The notes under the pieces: generated by a model
What the model was told of the DNA's origin: nothing
Databases searched by the model: none
What the model saw: only the letters and a program-made list of their open reading frames with translations
Source: Planosporangium flavigriseum
GTDB lineage: Bacteria > Actinomycetota > Actinomycetes > Mycobacteriales > Micromonosporaceae
Reading direction: 5' to 3'
Assembly (NCBI RefSeq): GCF_011947225.1
Contig: NZ_JAATVW010000006.1
Span: 62,001 to 126,000, forward strand
Length of the DNA: 64,000 bases
Part shown: in pieces, positions 26,770 through 37,791 of the stretch
Layout: the number at the start of each line of letters is the position of its first letter
Numbering within the stretch: the first letter of the stretch is position 1
Position numbers and translations under genes: made by a program

Positions 26770-28247
26770 GCCGACGTCGGGGCCACGGGCTCCTCCGGGG
26801 CGCGCTGGCCCGCGCGGCGCAGCCGGCTGTGGCGGGCGCCGTACAGGAAGTACACGGCCAGGCCCACGGCCATCCACACGACGAACCGGATCCAGGTCTC
26901 CACCGGCAGGTTCAGCATCAGCCACACGCTCGCGGCGACGCTCGCGACCGGTAGCCACGGCACGCCCGGCGCCCGGAAGGTCCGGGGCAGGTCGGGCCGG
27001 GTACGGCGCAGGATCACCACGCCGATCGACACCACCACGAACGCGAAGAGCGTGCCGATGCTGGTCAGCTCGGACAGCTCGGACAGCGGGATGAAGCCCG
27101 CGAGCGCGGCGACCACGACGCAGGTCAGGATCGTGACGACCCAGGGCGTACCGAAGCGGGGGTGGACCTTGGCGATGGCCGGCGGCAGCAGGCCGTCGCG
27201 GGACATCGCGAAGAACACCCGGGTCTGGCCGAGCATCATCACCAGGATGACGGAAGTGATGCCGGAGATCGCGCCCAGCGCGATGAGCTTGGCGGCCCAG
27301 CCCTGCCCGACGTCGTTGAACGCCTTCGCCAGGGGAGCGCCGGTGTTGAGGTTGGTGTACTTGGTCATGCCGGTGACCACCGCCGAGACGGCCACGTAGA
27401 GCAGCGCGCAGATGGCGAGCGAGGCGAGGATGCCGCGCGGCATGTCCCGCTGCGGGTTCTTGGTCTCCTCGGCGGCGGTGGCCACGATGTCGAACCCGAT
27501 GTAGGCGAAGAAGACGATCGCGGCGGCGGCCAGGACGCCGAACCAGCCGAAGTGCTGCGGGGTGACCCCGGCGAGTACCTGCAGCAGCGGTGCGTTGCCG
27601 CCGCTGGCCTTCGGCGCGGGCTGCGCCGGCGGGATGAATGGCGAGTAGTTGGACGTCTTGATGAAGAAGATGCCCAGGCCGATCACGAAGAAGATGACCG
27701 CGAGCTTGACCCCGACGAGGACGTTGGTCAGCCGGCTCGACATCTTCATCCCGACGATCATGACGACGCCGAGCGCGAGGACGATGAAGATCGCGCCCCA
27801 GTCGGGCAGCGCCTTGTCCCCGGCGAGCCATCCCGGCAGGTCCAGCAGTTGCTGCAGGTATGCCGACCAGCCGCGGGACACGACCGCGGCGCCCAGCGCC
27901 AACTCCAGGCAGAGGTCCCAGCCGATGATCCACGCGACGAACTCGCCGAGGGTGGCGTAGGAGAACGTGTACGCCGAGCCGGCGACCGGCACGGTGGAGG
28001 CGAACTCGGCGTAGCACATCGCGGCGAGGGCGCAGACGACGCCGGCGATGACGAACGAGAGCACGATGGCGGGGCCGGCGTTGATCGCGGCCTGCTGTCC
28101 GGTCAGCACAAAGATCCCGGTGCCGACGATGACCCCGATACCGAACGCTGCCAGATCCACGGCGGTGAGGGACCTCCGGAGCCGGTACTCCGGCTCGTCC
28201 GTGTCCTTGATCGAGTCTTCCACCGGTTTAGTACGGAATATCCACAC
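26766..28247 (-). CDS. APC-superfamily cationic amino acid permease
   Basis: The 493-residue protein has about 12–13 transmembrane helices and the APC motifs GIGVIVGTGIFVLTGQ at helix 1 and FFAYIGFDIVATAAEETKNP in the middle, typical of the CAT (cationic amino acid transporter) branch. It should import amino acids with protons. GTG 28247 has AGG in good spacing; an ATG at 28283 has no ribosome site and would add 12 residues. The downstream amidase may release amino compounds, but they are convergent, not an operon. Confidence 0.88.
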   Translation of the reverse strand: MWIFRTKPVEDSIKDTDEPEYRLRRSLTAVDLAAFGIGVIVGTGIFVLTGQQAAINAGPAIVLSFVIAGVVCALAAMCYAEFASTVPVAGSAYTFSYATLGEFVAWIIGWDLCLELALGAAVVSRGWSAYLQQLLDLPGWLAGDKALPDWGAIFIVLALGVVMIVGMKMSSRLTNVLVGVKLAVIFFVIGLGIFFIKTSNYSPFIPPAQPAPKASGGNAPLLQVLAGVTPQHFGWFGVLAAAAIVFFAYIGFDIVATAAEETKNPQRDMPRGILASLAICALLYVAVSAVVTGMTKYTNLNTGAPLAKAFNDVGQGWAAKLIALGAISGITSVILVMMLGQTRVFFAMSRDGLLPPAIAKVHPRFGTPWVVTILTCVVVAALAGFIPLSELSELTSIGTLFAFVVVSIGVVILRRTRPDLPRTFRAPGVPWLPVASVAASVWLMLNLPVETWIRFVVWMAVGLAVYFLYGARHSRLRRAGQRAPEEPVAPTSA

Positions 28248-28310
28248 CGTGCACCTGCCCGTCACTTGATTGACAGCGTTCATGCCCGGTAGGTGGGGGG
28301 TTTGAAACGT

Positions 28311-29318
28311 TCAGTCCCGCCTGATCAGGACGCAGGCCGGGCTCGGCACGTCGATGCGCGCCCCGGTCGCCCGCGGCACGCCGGTGTCCGGGTCGACCCG
28401 CAGCACGGTGACCGCGTCCGAGTACTGGTTCGCCACGTACATCAGGTCGCCGTCGAGCGTGAAGTGGCGGGGCCACCGCCCGCCGGTGGGTGTCTCGTCG
28501 ACGCCGCGCAGTTCGTCGCCGTCGACCGCGAACGTGGCCACCGTGTCGTTGCCCCGGTTGGCGACGTAGACGTACCGGCCGTCGGGCGACAGGGCGATCT
28601 CCGACGGCTGGTTGCGCTCGGCCGGCTCGGTCAGCGTCGCCGGTCGGCGGTACACCAGGCGCAGACCCCCGTCGGCCTGCGGCTCGTACACCGACACCGT
28701 GGACGAGAGCTCGTCGGCGACGTACCGGCGGCCGTCCGGCGCGCTGACCAGATGCCGGGGCCCGACCCCGGGGCCCGCGTGCGCCTGCCAGGTCGGGTTC
28801 AGCCGGCCGCCGGCGCCCAGGCGGTATCCGTAGATCGTGTCGGTGCCGAGGTCGACCGCGATCACCTCGTCCTCGGTCACCGTGACCTGGTGGGCGTGCG
28901 GGCCCTCCTGGCGGGACGGGTCGGGCCCGCTGCCGTGGCGGGTGACCAGGTCGGTGCGGGCGCCGAGCGTACCGTCGCTGTCGAGGGCGAAGACGGCGGC
29001 GGTGCCGTTGCCGTAGTTGGCGCACAGCAGGTGCCGCCCGTCGGCAGTGACGGCCAGGTGGCAGGGGTCCGAGCCGCCGCTGGGCTGGCGGGAGACCGGA
29101 TGGAGGGCTCCGTCGGCGCCGACGGAGAGGGCGTTCACCGCGCCGTCGGCGAGCTCGCTGACCGCGTACAGGACCGGCGCGACCGGGTGGGCGACCAGCC
29201 AGGACGGGGCGGCGAGGGCCGACGTGGGCGCTGCGGGCGCGAGCTGCGCGTCCCACACCGAGATGCCGGTGCCCTTCCCGTCGACCTCCGGCGTGTACGA
29301 CCCGACATAAATCAGCAT
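28311..29318 (-). CDS. Lactonase (6-phosphogluconolactonase-like beta-propeller)
   Basis: The 335-residue protein is a seven-bladed beta-propeller of the YbhE/Pgl type, with repeating blades such as PSEIALSPDGRYVYVANRG and HLAVTADGRHLLCANYGNG. The family includes 6-phosphogluconolactonases of the pentose phosphate pathway and lactone-hydrolysing relatives. Start is ATG 29318; AAAGG lies upstream. There is no signal peptide. Substrate is not certain. Confidence 0.87.
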   Translation of the reverse strand: MLIYVGSYTPEVDGKGTGISVWDAQLAPAAPTSALAAPSWLVAHPVAPVLYAVSELADGAVNALSVGADGALHPVSRQPSGGSDPCHLAVTADGRHLLCANYGNGTAAVFALDSDGTLGARTDLVTRHGSGPDPSRQEGPHAHQVTVTEDEVIAVDLGTDTIYGYRLGAGGRLNPTWQAHAGPGVGPRHLVSAPDGRRYVADELSSTVSVYEPQADGGLRLVYRRPATLTEPAERNQPSEIALSPDGRYVYVANRGNDTVATFAVDGDELRGVDETPTGGRWPRHFTLDGDLMYVANQYSDAVTVLRVDPDTGVPRATGARIDVPSPACVLIRRD

Positions 29319-29471
29319 GCGTGCGACCTTTCCATAGCGAATCCGTTCTCCGGAGAAGCGGTGGCTAATGGGTCTCCGGGGTGGCTGCCGGGTCCACCGC
29401 CGCCCGCATGCTCGCTTTCCATAGATCATGCCCGAACTGCCGGAAGTCGATCGAGGACGTAGGGTGAACGG

Positions 29472-31052
29472 GTGACCTTGCTTCTGGTCGTGGTGGGCCT
29501 GGTAACGATCGTCGTGGCCGTCTCGGTCGTGGCCCGCCGGCTCGGAGCACTCGCGCCCATCCTGCTCGTGGTGGTGGGCCTGGCGCTGTCGTTCGTCGTC
29601 GCTGGGCCGGAGCTGCGCCTGGATCCCGAGATCATCCTGATCGGCGTGCTTCCGCCGCTGCTGTACGTGGCGGCCGTCGAGACGTCCGTTCCCGCTTTCC
29701 GCCACAACCTGCGCCCCATCCTGCTGCTCGCGGTCGGGCTCGTGCTGTTCACCACGGCCTGTGTCGGGTACGCCGTGCACCTGCTGCTGCCGCAGGTCCC
29801 GCTCGCCGCCGCGTTCGCGCTGGGCGCCGTGGTCGCTCCGCCCGACGCGGTCGCCGCGACGGCGGTGGCCCGGCGGATCGGCCTGCCCCGCCGGATCGTC
29901 GCGATCCTCGAGGGCGAGAGCCTGATCAACGATGCGACCGCGCTGGTGCTGTTCCGCGTGGCGGTCGCCGCCGCCACCGGACACCTCCTCACCCCGCTCG
30001 GCGTCGCGGGCGACGCGCTGATCGCTTCGCTGGGTGGTGTCGTGATCGGCGGGATCGGCGCGGTCACGCTCGCCTGGATCCACCGCAGAGTCACCCATCC
30101 GCTGATCGACAACTCGGTGTCGCTGCTGGCGCCGTGGCTGGTCTACGTGCCCGCCGAGCAGGTGCACGCCTCCGGCGTCGTGGCGGTCGTGGTAACCGGG
30201 CTGTACCTGGGGCACCGGTACCCGACCCTGATGTCGTCCGCCTCGCGTCTGCAGATGGAGGCGTTCTGGCGGATGGTCAAGTTCCTGCTCGAAGGCATCG
30301 TCTTCCTGCTGGTCGGCCTGCAACTGCGGTTCATCGTGCACGACCTGGACACCCCGCTCGGCACGATCGTCAAGGCCACCGTCGTCGTGCTCGCGGTGGT
30401 CGTGCTGACCCGGTTCATCTGGCTGTACCCGGCGACCTACCTGACCCGGCTCATCCCCCGAATCCGGGAGCGCGACCCCGCGCCGCCCATGCAGTACCCG
30501 ACGGTCATCTCCTGGGCGGGGATGCGCGGCGTGGTCACCCTCGCCGCGGCCCTCGCGCTGCCGCCGACCCTGGCGGGCGGTGCGCCGTACCCGCGGGACC
30601 TGTTCGTCTGGCTGGCCTTCTCGGTGATCGTCGGCACCCTGGTGCTGCAGGGCATGACGCTGCCGGTCATGGTGCGGTGGCTGCGTATCCCGCATGACGA
30701 CCCGAAGAAGGACGCGCTCGCGGAGGCGTCTGTCCAGCAGGCGGCGGTCCGCGCCGCCCGCGAGCGGCTGGAGGAGGAGGTCAGCCGCGACGGCCAGGTG
30801 CCCGAAGCGGTGATCGAGCGCCTGCACACGGTGCTCGCGGACCGTGCCAACATGGCCTGGGAGCGGCTGGGTGGGCGGCGGCGGGAGACGCCGTCCGAGG
30901 CGTACAGCCGGCTGCGCCGCGCGATGATCGACGCCGAGCGTGCCGTGTTCCGACAGGCCCGGGACGAGGGCAGGATCCCCGAGGAGGTGCTGCGCCGGGC
31001 GCAGCGCGACATGGACCTGGAGGAGTCGCTGCTGTACAGGGAGGACCGATGA
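29472..31052 (+). CDS. CPA1-family Na+/H+ antiporter
   Basis: The 526-residue protein has about 12 transmembrane helices, the conserved APPDAVAATAVARR (ion-binding Asp) and EGESLINDATALVLF motifs, and a cytoplasmic helical tail (about 410–526). It exports sodium in exchange for protons. The GTG start follows AGGG. The stop overlaps the start of the zinc-finger gene (ATGA), implying coupled translation. Confidence 0.93.
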   Translation: MTLLLVVVGLVTIVVAVSVVARRLGALAPILLVVVGLALSFVVAGPELRLDPEIILIGVLPPLLYVAAVETSVPAFRHNLRPILLLAVGLVLFTTACVGYAVHLLLPQVPLAAAFALGAVVAPPDAVAATAVARRIGLPRRIVAILEGESLINDATALVLFRVAVAAATGHLLTPLGVAGDALIASLGGVVIGGIGAVTLAWIHRRVTHPLIDNSVSLLAPWLVYVPAEQVHASGVVAVVVTGLYLGHRYPTLMSSASRLQMEAFWRMVKFLLEGIVFLLVGLQLRFIVHDLDTPLGTIVKATVVVLAVVVLTRFIWLYPATYLTRLIPRIRERDPAPPMQYPTVISWAGMRGVVTLAAALALPPTLAGGAPYPRDLFVWLAFSVIVGTLVLQGMTLPVMVRWLRIPHDDPKKDALAEASVQQAAVRAARERLEEEVSRDGQVPEAVIERLHTVLADRANMAWERLGGRRRETPSEAYSRLRRAMIDAERAVFRQARDEGRIPEEVLRRAQRDMDLEESLLYREDR

Positions 31053-31312
31053 GCTGCCCGCACCTGGCCGAGTTCAGGGACCTTGACCCCGCGCCGGTCA
31101 CCACCGAGGGCTGCACGGGGTGCCTGGAGGAGGGGCGCGAGGACTGGGTGCACCTGCGGCTGTGCCTGTCCTGCGGGTACGTGGGCTGCTGCGACTCCTC
31201 GCCGCGCCAGCACGCCACCCGGCACTTCGGGCAGACCGAGCACCCGGTGGTCCGCTCGTTCGAGCCGGGGGAGTCGTGGCGCTGGTGCTTCGTCGACGAG
31301 ACGATCGGCTAG
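31049..31312 (+). CDS. UBP-type zinc-finger protein
   Basis: This 87-residue protein is a stand-alone ZnF-UBP domain: CPHL, then CTGC, CLSCGYVGCCDSS, H in QHATRHF, and H in EHPVVRS, matching the zinc-ligand pattern. Eukaryotic members bind the free C-terminus of ubiquitin. In actinobacteria, which lack ubiquitin, the role is unknown. The ATGA overlap with the Na+/H+ antiporter gene suggests a link to that transporter, perhaps binding its tail. Confidence 0.9.
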   Translation: MSCPHLAEFRDLDPAPVTTEGCTGCLEEGREDWVHLRLCLSCGYVGCCDSSPRQHATRHFGQTEHPVVRSFEPGESWRWCFVDETIG

Positions 31313-31325
31313 CCGAGATCGCTGG

Positions 31326-32498
31326 CTAACCGTGCGCCGAGGGGAAGACGAGGTGCACTGAGGTGCCGTCGCCGGGGCGGTCGTAGAGCGCGATGGTCGC
31401 GCGGTGGGCGTCGAAGACGGCCTTGACGTTGCGGAGACTGGGGTTGGGGCTGCGCGCTGGCGGCTGCCGGACCACCGCCTCCCGGTAGAAGTGGCCGAAC
31501 AGGCTCGGCCGGTCGCCGGCGACCTCCGGATTTCGTACGCGTACCGTCGGCTCGGCCTCCAGGCCGCTGCAGACCTCCAACCGGCCGCCCTCCGCCGTGT
31601 ACTTCACCGCGTTGAACAGCAGGTGGCTGAGCGCCTGTTCGAGGCGGACCGGATCGCCGCGTACCGGAGTCGGCGTGACCGAGGTGCACAGCACCGGAAT
31701 GTGTTTGGCGTCGGCGATTGGCCGAACCGTGTCGGTGGCCCGCTGGGTGAGCGGGCTCAGGTCGATGATCTCATGCTGGCGTAGCGCCGCCGGCGGCGCT
31801 GGCTCGACCAGGGCCAGCAGTTCGTCGATGAGCCGGCGGAGCGGGCCGGCGTTCGCGGTGACCGCGTCCCAACCGTTGGCCTCGTCCGGGGCGGCGAGGC
31901 TGGCGCGGAGCGCGCTGAGCGGCTCGCGCAACCTGCCGACGAGCCGGCCAAGGTCGTCGCGGCGGAGTTCGAGCTCGCGCAGCCGGTTGGCGCCGCGCTT
32001 CAGCAGTACGGCGAACGGGCGCAGTTCGAGTTGGATGCTGACCTGCCGGGCAAGGGCGCGCAGTGCCCTGAGCTGCGGCCGGGCCAGGCGCCGCGGGGCC
32101 GCGTCGATGACGCAGAGCGCGCCGAGGGGGTATCCGGCGGTGGTGATGAGCGGTGCGCCGGCATAGAACCGGATGCCCGGCCCCCCGGTCACGAGGGGGT
32201 TCTCGGCGAAGCGGGCGTCGGTGGCGGCGTCCGGCACGACCAGCAGATCCGGTTGCAGGATGGTGTGGGCACAGAACGACATCTCGCGGGGGATCTCAAT
32301 GTCGTCGACGCCGACGTTCGCCTTGGACCACTGCCGGTCCCGGTCGATCAGGTTGATCTGCGAGACGGGTGTGTCGCAGATGTCCGACGCCAACCGCACC
32401 ATGTCGTCGAAGTCCGGCTCGGGCGGCGTATCGAGAACCTTCAACTCGTAGAGTGCCCGGAGCCGCTCCGCCTCGTCGGGCGGCGTCGGGGGACGCAT
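31326..32498 (-). CDS. GAF-domain protein with degenerate histidine-kinase region
   Basis: The 390-residue protein has an N-terminal GAF domain (about 20–165, opening as in phytochrome-like kinases: LRALYELKVLDTPPEPDFDD) and a kinase-like half. The position of the phospho-His is occupied by RLREPLSALRAS, with no histidine, and the ATP lid lacks a DxGxG box, although an N-box-like HLLFNAVKYT remains. It is therefore probably not an active autokinase. GGAGGGAGTGCG precedes the ATG. It may act as a sensor scaffold or pseudokinase. Confidence 0.82.
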   Translation of the reverse strand: MRPPTPPDEAERLRALYELKVLDTPPEPDFDDMVRLASDICDTPVSQINLIDRDRQWSKANVGVDDIEIPREMSFCAHTILQPDLLVVPDAATDARFAENPLVTGGPGIRFYAGAPLITTAGYPLGALCVIDAAPRRLARPQLRALRALARQVSIQLELRPFAVLLKRGANRLRELELRRDDLGRLVGRLREPLSALRASLAAPDEANGWDAVTANAGPLRRLIDELLALVEPAPPAALRQHEIIDLSPLTQRATDTVRPIADAKHIPVLCTSVTPTPVRGDPVRLEQALSHLLFNAVKYTAEGGRLEVCSGLEAEPTVRVRNPEVAGDRPSLFGHFYREAVVRQPPARSPNPSLRNVKAVFDAHRATIALYDRPGDGTSVHLVFPSAHG

Positions 32499-32639
32499 CG
32501 CACTCCCTCCCGCCGGGGTCAGTATTAGGTAAATCCTAGCGAAAGGTGTTTTATCGGCCCGGCCGACCTCGGCACCGACCTGCGCAAACAGGTGCCGGCC
32601 ACGGGGACTTGACTGTCCATGATGGATGAACTGGGCTCG

Positions 32640-34046
<1,407 letters not shown>

Positions 34047-34286
34047 GGCTGCCTCTCCGTTTTACGGCTCTATTCCCTGCGTGCCGGTCCATCAAACGCG
34101 GCGCGATCTCCGCGGGCCGGCCGACCGGCCGACCACCCCACGGCGACCGGTCGCCTACGGGCGGTAGAGGCTGGACCGCTACGCATTCCCATTGACCTAC
34201 TTTGCGCATTGCCGCCCGCGCGGTACGGGCCGGATTCGGCCCGCTGGCGGGTACCGCGAGCCACCGTGAAACCCTAGGCTGCCAGC

Positions 34287-36023
34287 GTGGCGAGGGGTTT
34301 GCCGGTGCAGCGCGCGCGAGTGCCCTATATGGACACCGCTCGTTCCGACCTGGACCGTGACGCCCTCGCCCGCCGGTGGGCGAGGGCGATCGCCGACGCC
34401 GACCACGCGTCCGTACCCGGGGCGCCGAGGCTGGAGTTCCTCCGTGGCCTGGTCGACCGGGTGGCCGATGCGCTGGACGCCGAGCCGTTCGACGCCGAGC
34501 CCGGCCGTCGCGTCGGCGCCGAACTGGTCGAGGCCGACCTCGCGGGCAGCGACACGCTCGGCCGCACCATCGAGATTCTGGGTGCCGGGCTCGACCGGCC
34601 CGGAGACGGGCGGCAGCCGTTCCTGCTGGGCGCGCTCGCCGAGGGGTTCACCCACGCCCTGTGGCAGCGGACGCTCCACGAGCAGGAGGCGATCCAGGGC
34701 CGCCTGCGGCACCAGGCCCTGCACGACCCCCTCACCGGCCTGCCCAACCGCACGCTCCTGTTCGACCGGCTCCAGGAACTGTTCGACGCGGCGCGAAGCG
34801 ACGACCGGGTCGCGGTCTGCTACGTCGATCTCGACGGGTTCAAGGCCGTCAACGACAGTTTCGGCCACGACATCGGCGACGAGTTGCTGGTGGCGGTAGC
34901 TCGCCGGCTCCACGAGTGCGTGTCCCGGGCCGGCCACTTCGTCGCCCGGATGGGCGGCGACGAGTTCGTGATCCTCGTCCACGGCCACACAGCCGCCGGC
35001 GACGCTGTCGGGCTGGCCCAGGCGGTGCTCGACGCCCTCGCGGTGGCGGTAGAGGCGGGCGGACACCGGCTGACGGTCTCGGCGAGCATCGGCATCGTCG
35101 ATCGCCCCTGCGGCGTCACCACCCCGGCAGAGCTCATGCGGGCCGCCGACATCACGCTGTACTGGGCCAAGGCGGAGGGCAAGCGCAGGTGGGCCCTGTT
35201 CGACTCGGCACGTACCGACCGCGAGGTGGCCCGGTACGAGCTGTCCGCCGCGATGCCCGGGGCCCTGCGGCGCGGCGAGTTCGTACTGGAGTACCAGCCG
35301 CTGGTGCTGTGCGGCGGCGAGACGGTCATCGGCGCCGAGGCGCTCGTACGCTGGCTGCACCCCCGCCTCGGCCGGCTCGCACCCGACCGGTTCGTCGGCC
35401 TCGCCGAGGAGACCGGGATGATCGTCCCGCTCGGCCTGTGGGTGTTGGAAGAGGCCTGCCGGCAGGGCCGCCGGTGGCGCGACCTCGCCGGCGACGCGGC
35501 GCCGCTGATCAGCGTCAACCTTGCCGTGCGGCAGGCGCAGGAGCCGGCCCTGGTCGACGACGTCGCGGCCATCCTCGAACGCACCGGGCTCGAACCGGCC
35601 TACCTGCAACTGGAGTTGACCGAGAGCGCGCTGATCGGTCCCGGGCACGAGCCGCTCGCCGCGTTGACCAAGCTCGCCGCGATGGGCGTGCGGATCGCGA
35701 TCGACGACTTCGGCACCGGGTACTCCAACCTGACCTACCTGCGCACGCTCCCGGTGCAGGCGATCAAGCTCGCCGGCTCGTTCGTCGACGGGCTGCGCAC
35801 CCCGGGCCGCCGCCCCGGGCACGCCGACCTGGCGGGGGAGCGTATGGTCGCGACGCTGGTCCAACTCGCGCACGCGCTCGATCTGACGGTCACCGCCGAG
35901 GGGGTCGAGACGCAGGTGCAGGCCGACCGGCTCCGCGCGGTGGGGTGTGACTCAGGGCAGGGCTTCTACTACGCTCCGCCGGGGCCGCCCGAGCGGATCA
36001 CTGAGATGATCACCAGTGGGTAG
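34287..36023 (+). CDS. GGDEF–EAL cyclic-di-GMP protein
   Basis: The 578-residue protein has a helical N-terminal region (1–145), a GGDEF domain (about 150–310, intact signature ARMGGDEFVIL) and an EAL domain (about 325–575; GAEALVRW, SVNLAVRQ, LELTES, DDFGTGYSNL, AEGVET, QGFYYAPP). Both could be active. One departure is IKLAGSFV where phosphodiesterases usually have IKIDRSFV. It should make or degrade c-di-GMP. GTG 34287 is used; ATG 34329 is possible. No membrane helices are seen. Confidence 0.9.
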   Translation: MARGLPVQRARVPYMDTARSDLDRDALARRWARAIADADHASVPGAPRLEFLRGLVDRVADALDAEPFDAEPGRRVGAELVEADLAGSDTLGRTIEILGAGLDRPGDGRQPFLLGALAEGFTHALWQRTLHEQEAIQGRLRHQALHDPLTGLPNRTLLFDRLQELFDAARSDDRVAVCYVDLDGFKAVNDSFGHDIGDELLVAVARRLHECVSRAGHFVARMGGDEFVILVHGHTAAGDAVGLAQAVLDALAVAVEAGGHRLTVSASIGIVDRPCGVTTPAELMRAADITLYWAKAEGKRRWALFDSARTDREVARYELSAAMPGALRRGEFVLEYQPLVLCGGETVIGAEALVRWLHPRLGRLAPDRFVGLAEETGMIVPLGLWVLEEACRQGRRWRDLAGDAAPLISVNLAVRQAQEPALVDDVAAILERTGLEPAYLQLELTESALIGPGHEPLAALTKLAAMGVRIAIDDFGTGYSNLTYLRTLPVQAIKLAGSFVDGLRTPGRRPGHADLAGERMVATLVQLAHALDLTVTAEGVETQVQADRLRAVGCDSGQGFYYAPPGPPERITEMITSG

Positions 36024-36100
36024 CGGGGCGGGGTGCGGCCCGGACGGTGCGTCGACGCGCGTTACGGTGGCGCCTGGCCGAGAAGCTCCACGGGGGTGTC

Positions 36101-36463
36101 GTGTTAGAGGTGCGGGTGGCGCACTGCGGTGACCGGGTGGTCGTCGCAGCGGACGGCGAGATCGATCTCCTGACGGCGGGTCGGTTGCGCGACGCGTTGG
36201 GCGACGCCGTACGCCTGGCGGGCAGCGGGTCGGTCGTCGTGGACCTCAGCCGGGTGGACTTCCTCGACTCCACCGGTGTCCAGGCGCTCGTCGACGGCTA
36301 CCACACCGCCATGGTCGCCGGGGGGACCCTGACCGTCCGCGGCGCCCACGGCACCGCGGCCAGGGTGCTCCGCGTGGTCGGGCTGGCCCGGCTGCTCGGC
36401 GTGGCGCTGCGCGACGGCGACGCCGACGGGCCACCGTGGTACGAGGCCGAGCGGTCGGCCTGA
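36101..36463 (+). CDS. STAS-domain anti-sigma factor antagonist
   Basis: This 120-residue STAS protein carries the phosphorylation site FLDSTGVQAL and otherwise follows the RsbV/SpoIIAA pattern (VVVAADGEIDLLTAGRLRDAL). GTG 36101 is chosen since homology begins there; the start is not certain. It lies 78 bases after the c-di-GMP gene on the same strand. Confidence 0.86.
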   Translation: MLEVRVAHCGDRVVVAADGEIDLLTAGRLRDALGDAVRLAGSGSVVVDLSRVDFLDSTGVQALVDGYHTAMVAGGTLTVRGAHGTAARVLRVVGLARLLGVALRDGDADGPPWYEAERSA

Positions 36464-36487
36464 GCCTCCGGCGATGGCGCGGTCGGC

Positions 36488-37675
36488 TCAGCCTGACGCG
36501 ACGGCGACCATTGCCGGCTCGGGCTGAGCGGCGGGCGGGGCGGCCCGCGTGCGCTCACCGTGGGGGATGATCGCCGGCCGGCGGCGGGCGGCCAGGTCCT
36601 CCACCCAGCCGAACCCGACGACGGCCACCACGATCAGCGCTGCCACGCCCGTGAGCAGGAGCAGGCGGCCGCTGAGACCGGTCAGCTGGATGCCCGACCA
36701 GCTCGCGGCGACGACCGTCACGCCGATCGCCGTCTGGTGCCAGAGGTACACCGTCATCACCCGGCTGTTGACCGCGGTCAGCACTCGCGCCATCCAGGGC
36801 AGCCCGGGCTCCCGCCCCTGCCGCGCCCCTTCCCGCCGCTGCCGCTCCTGCCACCAGGACGGTGCCACGCCGAGCAGGATCAGCAGGAACGCCATGGTCC
36901 AGAGTGCGTTGCCGAGCGGGATGTCGTTGAGGTCGTAGCCACGGGCGCTCGGGTGGGTGAGGAACCAGCCGGCGCCGACGGTGGCCAGGGCGCCGGCGGT
37001 GAGCAGCAGCGTCGACCGGCGCATCCGGCCCAGGACGCCGTCGTGCTGGGCGAAGCCGAGCAGCCAGCAGCCGCCGTACAGCGCGAGGTCGGAGATCACG
37101 CCGGGCGGCCTGATCCCGGTCAGGGTGCAGACGACCAGCAGCCCCAGCGGCGTGAGCAGGCACATCATGGGCCGCCGCCGGAACGCGGGCAGCGCCAGCG
37201 GCGACAGCAGCACGAACCACAGGTACTCCCGCAGGTACCAGATCATGCCGAGCGTGGCCGCGCCCCACCCGTTCACCGGCGGATCCTGTAGGGGAAACAG
37301 CCACAGCAGCACTGACCAGTCCAGGCGCATGCCGCCGGCGACCATCACCGGTACGCAGACCGCGGCGAGCATCCAGACCGGCGGGAGCAGGCGGCGCAGC
37401 CGATGGGCGACCGCGGCCCGTCCGGCCCGGTCGAGGGACGCCGCCATCAGCGACCCGGAGAGCGCGAACATCACGCCGACGGCCGGGAACGCGACCGTCA
37501 GCCAGGCTAGGCCGAGGCAGTGATAGGCCACGACGCGCACGATCGCGAGCGATCGCAGCAGATCGAAGTACAGGTTGCGGGTGCGCCGTGGCCCGGCCGC
37601 CGGCCTACCGGGTGAGGTCAGCGCTCCTTGGCAGGAGGGTGGCAAGCGCCCACGTCCCCTCGTCTTCGGCGGCAC
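36488..37675 (-). CDS. Acyltransferase-3-family membrane protein
   Basis: The 395-residue protein has about 10 transmembrane helices and belongs to the acyltransferase 3 family, which acylates sugars or lipids at the membrane. The first helix region carries RNLYFDLLRSLAIVRVVAYH, with the conserved catalytic-type His, and FALSGSLMAAS follows. The N-terminal 30 residues are Pro/Arg-rich; the true start may be further in, where AAGGAG stands before a non-standard codon. Substrate unknown. Confidence 0.82.
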   Translation of the reverse strand: MPPKTRGRGRLPPSCQGALTSPGRPAAGPRRTRNLYFDLLRSLAIVRVVAYHCLGLAWLTVAFPAVGVMFALSGSLMAASLDRAGRAAVAHRLRRLLPPVWMLAAVCVPVMVAGGMRLDWSVLLWLFPLQDPPVNGWGAATLGMIWYLREYLWFVLLSPLALPAFRRRPMMCLLTPLGLLVVCTLTGIRPPGVISDLALYGGCWLLGFAQHDGVLGRMRRSTLLLTAGALATVGAGWFLTHPSARGYDLNDIPLGNALWTMAFLLILLGVAPSWWQERQRREGARQGREPGLPWMARVLTAVNSRVMTVYLWHQTAIGVTVVAASWSGIQLTGLSGRLLLLTGVAALIVVAVVGFGWVEDLAARRRPAIIPHGERTRAAPPAAQPEPAMVAVASG

Positions 37676-37791
37676 GCCTCATTCAGCGTGGTACGCGGCT
37701 GAAGTCCCCCGTCAGGTCCCGGTAACTATTACCAATGGATCTGGGTGTGGGCTCAGGGGACGCTGTGAGGAGTCTGGGAATGCCGGCAACC

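Noticed and set aside
25240-28017. A 925-codon minus-strand frame
   Set aside because: Shadow frame across the amidase and the permease; real genes are in other frames.
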